A stretch of 64,000 nucleotides of DNA, from positions 1 to 64,000 of the forward strand of contig JBEKTY010000006.1 of assembly GCA_049515555.1 (NCBI GenBank), read 5' to 3'. Each line of letters opens with the position of its first letter. Positions within the stretch are counted from its first letter, which is position 1. The notes beneath the pieces were generated by a model, which worked only from the letters and a program-made list of their open reading frames with translations, was not told where the DNA came from and did no database searches. The position numbers and the translations under genes are program-made. Below, piece by piece: positions 59,146 through 64,000 of this stretch. This DNA is from JBEKTY01 sp049515555. Lineage in GTDB: Bacteria > Planctomycetota > Planctomycetia > Pirellulales > Thermoguttaceae.

Positions 59146-59284
59146 CACGCTGGAGCGTGAGGCCGGAAGTGTGATTGCGTCTCCGCTGAGCCCTCTCGCG
59201 GAGCGAGAGGAGTACGGATCGGCCGTATTCCTCACGCTCCGCGTGAGGTTTCGTCGCAGGGCCTCACGCGGAGCGTGAGGAGTA
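59146..59284. repeat. CTCACGCTGGAGCGTGAGG repeat cluster
   Basis: Several palindromic units CCTCACGC-x-GCGTGAGG and GAGCGAGAGGAG with GTATTCCTCACGCT flanks occur between the permease and the DUF3299-like gene. They can fold into alternative hairpins. Confidence 0.75.
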
Positions 59285-59292
59285 CATCCGCG

Positions 59293-59961
59293 ATGAAGAT
59301 TCCACTGGTCGATTCACCGATGCCCGGCGCCTTCGACGGCCGGGCTGCCCGCTATCGCTCGCTGAGCTCGGCGGCCGTGCTGAGCCTGGTGGCCGGCGCG
59401 CTCTCAGTGACGCTCTTTGTGAACTGGTTGTTCCTGCCCGTCCCCATCGTGGGGATATACTTGGGCTGGCGGGCCCTGAAACGGATCGCCCGCACCCCCG
59501 AAGAATTCACCGGGGTGGACCTGGCCTGGACCGGGATCGGCCTGTCGGCGCTTTTTCTGCTGGCCGGCAGCGGATGGCTGGTGTTTCGCCGGGCCAGCGA
59601 GGTACCCTACGGCTACCAGCGGGTCGAGTATGCCGAGCTGCAGCCGGACCCGACCCCCGAGGGCCAGCTCGTGCCGCCCGGCGCCAAGGACCTCGACGGC
59701 AAGAAGGTGTTCATCCGGGGCTACATGTATCCCGGCCGACAGCAGGTGCATCTGCGGTGGTTCCTGCTCTGCCCGACCAACGGCGTGTGCACGTTCTGCC
59801 TTCCGAATCCCCGGCCGACGGAGCTGATCGAAGCCACGCTCAGCGGCGACCTGGAGACGGAATACACTACGCAGTTGATCGGCATTGGGGGGAAGTTTCA
59901 CGTCGACCCGGACGATCCCCACAAACGGCCGTATAAGATGGACGTGGACTGCTTGCGGTAG
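59293..59961 (+). CDS. Membrane protein with DUF3299-like domain
   Basis: The start is MKIPLVDSPMPGAF; an in-frame start 6 codons earlier is in repeat DNA. The 222-residue product has two TM segments (about 30-55 and 75-98). An extracytoplasmic domain follows with GKKVFIRGYMYPGRQQ and LLCPTNGVCTFCLPNP, the DUF3299 pattern. The CxxxxxCxxC cysteines may bind metal or form disulfides. DUF3299 genes often lie beside MacB-type ABC transporters, and this order supports a joint role, perhaps in metal or envelope transport (inference). Confidence 0.8.
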   Translation: MKIPLVDSPMPGAFDGRAARYRSLSSAAVLSLVAGALSVTLFVNWLFLPVPIVGIYLGWRALKRIARTPEEFTGVDLAWTGIGLSALFLLAGSGWLVFRRASEVPYGYQRVEYAELQPDPTPEGQLVPPGAKDLDGKKVFIRGYMYPGRQQVHLRWFLLCPTNGVCTFCLPNPRPTELIEATLSGDLETEYTTQLIGIGGKFHVDPDDPHKRPYKMDVDCLR

Positions 59962-60019
59962 CCCCCCCGGCGCGTTATAATCGAGAATTCAACTTTTTCC
60001 GGGTCCGGGTGGTTGCCGA

Positions 60020-60733
60020 GTGGCCAGTTACGTGGTTCGCTATGGGGTGATGCGCTTGCTGGGGGTGTTTGCCGCCCATGGCAACGCCACGTTCCGGCGT
60101 GGCATGCGGGTCATTGCCCGCACCGACCGCGGCCTGGAAGACGGCGAGGTGCTGTGCGACGTGTCGGAGGTGGCGCTGGGCTGCCTGAAGGACCCCGCCG
60201 AGGGGCAGATCTTTCGCGAAATGACGGCCGAAGACCTCCGCGAGCTGGCCCGCATGAAGGAGCTGGCCGGCCGCGAGCTGGAGGTTTGCCATCGCTACGT
60301 CCGCCAACTGGAGTTGGCGATGCAATTGGTCGACATCGAGCACATTTTCGGCGGCGAGCGGGTGGTCGTCTATTACCTGGCCGAGAACCGTGTGGATTTC
60401 CGGGAGTTGGTCAAGCTGCTGGCCGGCGAGTTCCAGACCCGCATCGAGATGCGGCAGATCGGGGTCCGCGACGAAGCCAAGCTGCTGGCCGATTACGGCG
60501 ATTGCGGCGTGCCCGTCTGCTGCAATACGCACCTGGTGCAGATGCCGCCCGTCTCCATGAAAATGGCCAAGCTGCAAAAGGCGACGTTGGACCCGACGAA
60601 GATTTCCGGCCGTTGCGGGCGGCTGAAATGCTGCCTCCGCTACGAGTTCGAGCTGTACGAGCAGAAGGAGTTGCCGCTGGCGCCGGCGGACAACGCCCCG
60701 CCCGCCGCCGAGAGCCCGGCGGTGGAGACCTGA
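60020..60733 (+). CDS. PSP1 domain protein (RicT/YaaT-like)
   Basis: Starts at GTG (ASYVVRYGVMRLLG). The 237-residue product has the PSP1 features: RGMRVIARTDRGLEDGEVL near the N-terminus and the Cys motif DCGVPVCCNTHL. The signature KATLDPTKISGRCGRLKCCL also matches. In Bacillus, RicT (YaaT) works with RicA and RicF in RNA processing and phosphorelay control, and binds Fe-S clusters. Planctomycete members are uncharacterised. The next gene starts 11 bases after its stop, so the pair is an operon. Confidence 0.9.
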   Translation: MASYVVRYGVMRLLGVFAAHGNATFRRGMRVIARTDRGLEDGEVLCDVSEVALGCLKDPAEGQIFREMTAEDLRELARMKELAGRELEVCHRYVRQLELAMQLVDIEHIFGGERVVVYYLAENRVDFRELVKLLAGEFQTRIEMRQIGVRDEAKLLADYGDCGVPVCCNTHLVQMPPVSMKMAKLQKATLDPTKISGRCGRLKCCLRYEFELYEQKELPLAPADNAPPAAESPAVET

Positions 60734-60744
60734 GAGCCGCAGGA

Positions 60745-61176
60745 ATGTTCGACCCCGCGATCATCCAACTGCTGCAAGAAGACCGGCGCTATTCGGCAGA
60801 CGCCTACCGCTTCGTGTTCGAGGCCCTGCACTACGCCCACAACGTGCTGGAGATGGGGGCCGAGAGCCCCAGCGAGCCGATCGAGCCGGCCGGCGCGGAG
60901 GAAGAGACCGGCCCGCAGCGCCACGTCACCGGCCAGGAGCTGTGTGAGGCCATCCGCCGCTTCGCCCTGGAACAATACGGCTACATGGCCAAAATGGTGC
61001 TGAACAATTGGGGCCTGCATACTACGGGCGACTTCGGCGAGATCGTCTTCAACTTGATCCGCGTGGGCCGGATGCGGAAGACGCCGCAGGACCGCCGCGA
61101 GGATTTCGAGAACGTCTACGATTTCGAGGCCGCGTTCCGCCGCGACTTCCGCATCGTGATCCCGGAAACCGAATGA
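60745..61176 (+). CDS. Minf_1886 family protein
   Basis: The ATG (MFDPAIIQLLQEDRRYSADA) lies just after the PSP1 gene. The 143-residue product has the family patterns RFVFEALHYAHNVLEMG, TGQELCEAIRRFALEQYGY and NWGLHTTGDFGEIVFNLI. The family is small, cytoplasmic and of unknown function, mainly in Planctomycetota and Verrucomicrobiota. Linkage to PSP1 suggests a shared process. Confidence 0.9.
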   Translation: MFDPAIIQLLQEDRRYSADAYRFVFEALHYAHNVLEMGAESPSEPIEPAGAEEETGPQRHVTGQELCEAIRRFALEQYGYMAKMVLNNWGLHTTGDFGEIVFNLIRVGRMRKTPQDRREDFENVYDFEAAFRRDFRIVIPETE

Positions 61177-61179
61177 TGC

Positions 61180-61276
61180 AGGGCGGAAGGCGGAAAGGGG
61201 AAGGCGGAAGGCGGAAACACGTAGGTGGGTCGCCCTCGTGGGGTGGGTCGAGCCCGAGCGAGCCCCACCATCCGCT
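61180..61276. repeat. GGCGGAAGG tract and GTGGGTCG/CGAGCCCCAC repeat
   Basis: Purine units after the Minf_1886 stop are followed by GTGGGTCGAGCCCGAGCGAG and CCCCACC, related to the inverted repeat at the left end of the window. Confidence 0.65.
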
Positions 61277-61291
61277 CTGATAAGGTGCGAA

Positions 61292-61558
61292 ATGGCCCGG
61301 CGTCCGAAACGCACCACCCCGCCGCGGGCCCCACGTGCCACTGCTGGCTTGTCCAGCAGTGCCGGCGCCGCCCCGCCGGCCCGCGCGGAGCAGGCCTGGC
61401 TGAGTGCCGGCGCCAACCGTCCGCCGCAGCGGCCGCCCGGGCCAGGTGCCCGCTGGCTCTTGGCCCTGGCCGTCGTGCTGGAAGCCGGCTGGCTGGTGTT
61501 CCTGGGCGTTCTGGCCCGCGGCGCCTGGCTAACCGGGATTGTTCACCGAGGCTCGTAG
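61292..61558 (+). CDS. Small single-TM protein, disrupted by repeats (tentative)
   Basis: The 88-residue frame (MARRPKRTTPPRAP) has one clear TM segment, ARWLLALAVVLEAGWLVFLG. Short proteins of this kind follow PSP1/Minf_1886 genes in related genomes as far as I recall. The frame contains half of the GTGCCACTGCTGGC element, and its end is inside the 113-base MITE-like repeat, so the C-terminus (GIVHRGS) is repeat-derived. It may be a remnant. Confidence 0.4.
   Translation: MARRPKRTTPPRAPRATAGLSSSAGAAPPARAEQAWLSAGANRPPQRPPGPGARWLLALAVVLEAGWLVFLGVLARGAWLTGIVHRGS
61334..61360. repeat. Half copy of the GTGCCACTGCTGGCTTGTCC hairpin
   Basis: Contains GTGCCACTGCTGGCTTGTCC and AGCAGTG without the second arm, inside the small TM reading frame. 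Confidence 0.7.
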
Positions 61559-61645
61559 TGACCCGATTTATCGGGTCTGGAGAGTGTGAACAGGTCGAGG
61601 ACCGCATGAATGCGGTCACTACGAACGATTGGTGAATAATCCTGG
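61533..61645. repeat. 113-bp MITE-like element with terminal inverted repeats (copy 2)
   Basis: Begins CCGGGATTGTTCACC and ends GGTGAATAATCCTGG. Internal hairpins are as in copy 1 at 9.79 kb; length is identical. It lies between convergent genes. Confidence 0.8.
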
Positions 61646-61665
61646 CTAAGGATCGGCCGGTAAAA

Positions 61666-63429
61666 TCACTGCGGCGGGACGACTACTTCAAAATTCGCGC
61701 CTTTGACCTTCCGCAGCTCATCGTGCAACACGGGAATGCGGGGATCGGGGGTCACGGAAATGGCCCAGTCGATGCCGTTGTCGGCCACGAACATGCCGTA
61801 CTTCTTCAGTCCCAACAGGATGGCCCGCACCGGGGCCGAATAGCCCGAGCAGTCGAAATCCTGCCGCAGCCGGATGCGCTCGCCCATCCGCGGCAGGTTC
61901 TCGTCGGTGCGCGAGCTGGCGAAGTGCGTGGCGGGGGCGACGTAGGCCCGCCGCGTCTTGACCACCGTCACCCGCATGGCGTGCTCGACCAGTCCCCGCT
62001 GGAGCTCGTCGTAGCGGACCGCGGCCGGAAAGATGGGCAGGCCCGCCGCGTCGGTCGAGGTCCAGCCGTCCGGCCGGAGCTTGTTCGTCTTCAGATCGAA
62101 CACCGAGGCTTGGGCCGCCTGCCAACCCGCCGCCGTCTTTTTCGCCTGGTAGAATTCGTACAACATGCGATTGACCGGATCGACCACCACGGCGTGCCGG
62201 TCGCTGTTCTGGTTCAGAACGTCGCGCTGCACGTCGTCCAGCGTCTGGGCCTTGGAAGCCGGATTCCGCTGGAAGTTCGACGGCCAGCCCTCGATGGGCA
62301 TGTTGTCCGGCACGGGATACGGCCCGGGGTCCGACTCACCCGGATAGCCCACGATCTTCACCGCCACCCGCCGCTGGCCGGGCGGGACGATCACGAAGCC
62401 CATGTCGTCGTTGTAACGCAACGCCTTGCCCGGCCCGATCGAAGCGATAATGTTCTTCGAGTTCGGATGCAGCGGCCAGTCGGAGACCACCGCGTTCCAG
62501 GGGTTGTCGGCCGGGAAGACCTCCAGGGCCGAGCAGACGGCGTCGGCCTCGGGCGTGTCGAACAGCGTGGGCTTGGTGACGACTGGCATGGTGGCAGCCC
62601 GGATGCGCGCCAGTCGCGCCGGATCGCCGCCGGCGACCGACCCGCGCCGCAAAGCACCGGCCGGGCCGGCCGGGCCGGCCGCTAACCCCAGTTCGCCAGG
62701 GGTTGACCCGCGCGATTGCGGCGTCGAAGCCCCGCCCGCCGCAACTTGCGGCGTGGCCGTCAGATCCACCACCTGCCCCCCGATCATGCCGGTGATCCTG
62801 AAGCCCGTCGCCGGGCCGGCCGCGATGCCCGCAGCACTAGCGCCCGCGGGAGAACTGCCGCTGGCCGCACCCGCCGCCGCGGGAGAATTGTCGCCCACCA
62901 GCCACAGGTCGCCGAAATACACCGTCGGCGTCTGGCCCTCCTCGCAGGCCAGGTACCACTTGCCCACCTCCGACAGGTCGGGGGCCGTGCCGTTGACGTT
63001 CAGCAGCTCGTCGATGCCGATCTTGATCGCATTCTTGCCCGGCTTCAGCACGGTGGGCATGTCCACCCGTGTGGCGTAGCTCGTGGTCCGCCGGTGCTTG
63101 ACCGTCAGCACGAGCCGCACGTTACCCGCGGCGGGATTGAAAGCCTCGAATTGCAGGGCGACAAACGGCTTCCAATTCGGCACTTTGGCCATCCGATCGC
63201 CGAAACTGTCGCCGGCGGCGAAGACCACCTTCAGGGCCTGGCCGCCGAGTTGCGGGCAGTTCTCGATGGTCATTTTCGTGCCGCCGTCGCTGCCCGTATC
63301 GTTGGGAACCTGCCCTCCGCTGACGTTGAGCAGGGCCTCCTGCCGGGCGGCCGCTTGGCGGGCAATTCCGCCCAGGGCCACGGCAACCCACGCCGCCGAA
63401 CACAGCCAACGCAACCACTGGGATTTCAT
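61666..63429 (-). CDS. Exported two-domain protein, unrecognised
   Basis: The start is MKSQWLRWLCSAAWVAVALG, a signal peptide; the longer frame upstream is less likely. The 587-residue product has an N-terminal beta-sandwich (about residues 32-175), like carbohydrate-binding modules, with PNWKPFVALQFEAFNPAAGN and GKNAIKIGIDELLNVNG. A low-complexity Gly/Ala/Pro linker (about 178-260) follows. The C-terminal domain (about 270-587) has conserved-looking motifs: FPADNPWNAVVSDWPLHPNS, DRHAVVVDPVNRMLYEFYQA, PATHFASSRTDENLPRMGER and MFVADNGIDWAISVTPD. No catalytic family recognised. Probably surface-exposed. Confidence 0.75.
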   Translation of the reverse strand: MKSQWLRWLCSAAWVAVALGGIARQAAARQEALLNVSGGQVPNDTGSDGGTKMTIENCPQLGGQALKVVFAAGDSFGDRMAKVPNWKPFVALQFEAFNPAAGNVRLVLTVKHRRTTSYATRVDMPTVLKPGKNAIKIGIDELLNVNGTAPDLSEVGKWYLACEEGQTPTVYFGDLWLVGDNSPAAAGAASGSSPAGASAAGIAAGPATGFRITGMIGGQVVDLTATPQVAAGGASTPQSRGSTPGELGLAAGPAGPAGALRRGSVAGGDPARLARIRAATMPVVTKPTLFDTPEADAVCSALEVFPADNPWNAVVSDWPLHPNSKNIIASIGPGKALRYNDDMGFVIVPPGQRRVAVKIVGYPGESDPGPYPVPDNMPIEGWPSNFQRNPASKAQTLDDVQRDVLNQNSDRHAVVVDPVNRMLYEFYQAKKTAAGWQAAQASVFDLKTNKLRPDGWTSTDAAGLPIFPAAVRYDELQRGLVEHAMRVTVVKTRRAYVAPATHFASSRTDENLPRMGERIRLRQDFDCSGYSAPVRAILLGLKKYGMFVADNGIDWAISVTPDPRIPVLHDELRKVKGANFEVVVPPQ

Positions 63430-63698
63430 CGTCAGGGCCTCCAAGGTGGTGAAAGGAACGGAAGACGGCGCGGACGCCGACTTTCTCCGGGATAACGCGA
63501 CCCTATCTTGATACTTCGCCCGGCCCCGTGCGTCAAGCGGCTCCTTGAACCTCTCCGCGACCGACCAGTAGGCCGCCTTGCAACTTGAAGCCGCCCCGCC
63601 TAGAATCACGCGAATAAATTGCAGTTCCCGGCGAGCACGCCGCGATGGGATACGGACGCCGGTCTTCTCCGATGGGGCATTGAAATCGTGGTGCTCTT

Positions 63699-64000
63699 AT
63701 GGCCCCGCTGAACCTCAAACCCACGAACAAGGCCGTCAAGGCCTACTACGAGGTGCTTGGGCAGTTTGAACGGCTCGGCGTCAAGCACGAGGGGGCCGTC
63801 AGATCGGCCTTCCAGGCCCTTCTGGAACAATGTGCGCGGCAGGCCGGCCGCACACTGGTGCCCGAATACCAACTCAAGCGAAAAGGGAAGAAACCGCTCG
63901 AGCCGGACGGAGCCATCGTCGATTCGCTGAGTCAAGTGCTGCGCTACGGACTGTGGGAGGCCAAGGACACCGACGACGACCTCGAAAAAAAGGTAAAGGC
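63699..64000 (+). CDS. N-terminal part of a type ISP-like restriction-modification enzyme (cut by window end)
   Basis: The first 100 residues are visible: NKAVKAYYEVLGQFERLGVK, HEGAVRSAFQALLEQCARQ, RTLVPEYQLKRKGKK, EPDGAIVD and GLWEAKDTDDDLEKKVK. The D...WEAKDT pattern is a PD-(D/E)xK nuclease core with Glu and Lys in place. This arrangement is typical of the N-terminal nuclease of type ISP enzymes, single-chain proteins that join nuclease, translocase and methyltransferase. The rest lies outside the window. Confidence 0.75.
   Translation, partial: MAPLNLKPTNKAVKAYYEVLGQFERLGVKHEGAVRSAFQALLEQCARQAGRTLVPEYQLKRKGKKPLEPDGAIVDSLSQVLRYGLWEAKDTDDDLEKKVK

Overview
The window looks like chromosomal DNA from a high-GC member of the Planctomycetota, probably Pirellulales-like. 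Several things point that way. There is a giant tandem-duplicated UvrA, BBP7-type outer-membrane barrels, PEP-CTERM exported proteins, a DUF1844 protein and an orphan MraZ. There is also a PSP1 / Minf_1886 gene pair, a DUF3857-transglutaminase-TPR giant, and many short palindromic or low-complexity repeats between and inside genes. The assignment rests on gene content only. I see no rRNA or tRNA gene.

Layout. 0-9.8 kb: two polytopic membrane proteins of GT-C/YfhO type, a 1444-residue exported DUF3857/transglutaminase/TPR protein, an exported HExxH protein and a PH-like membrane protein. 9.9-14.6 kb: an RND efflux pair (adaptor then permease, minus strand). 15-22.7 kb: cell-surface genes (DUF11 repeats, zinc-ribbon membrane protein, GH16 glycoside hydrolase, subtilisin-like PEP-CTERM protein). 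22.9-27.8 kb: a lower-GC, three-gene, translationally overlapping minus-strand operon of a DruA-like (DUF4338) protein, a protein-kinase/P-loop-ATPase fusion and a 371-residue unrecognised protein. This is the best candidate for an undescribed (defence-like) system. 27.8-29.1 kb is a repeat-rich gap. 29-40 kb: a coiled-coil exported protein, a UvrC without its C-terminal HhH domain, MraZ, DUF1844, CTP synthase, RibD and a SEC-C-like protein. 40-46 kb: two outer-membrane barrel genes around a PEP-CTERM gene. 46-53.4 kb: tandem UvrA (four ABC modules). 53.6-61.6 kb: two hypotheticals, lipoyl synthase, SmpB, a MacB/LolD-like ABC transporter with a DUF3299-like partner, PSP1, Minf_1886 and a small membrane protein. 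61.7-63.4 kb: an exported two-domain protein. The right edge holds the start of a type ISP-like restriction-modification enzyme.

How they work together. UvrA and UvrC are the nucleotide-excision-repair pair, both with non-standard architecture. PyrG, RibD, LipA and SmpB are housekeeping. The RND pump and ABC transporter handle export. The DruA/kinase-ATPase operon and the edge R-M gene are the accessory, probably defence-related parts. A striking feature of the whole window is that several families of palindromic repeats occur not only in gaps but in frame inside genes, including uvrA (at least four sites), lipA and two large exported-protein genes.
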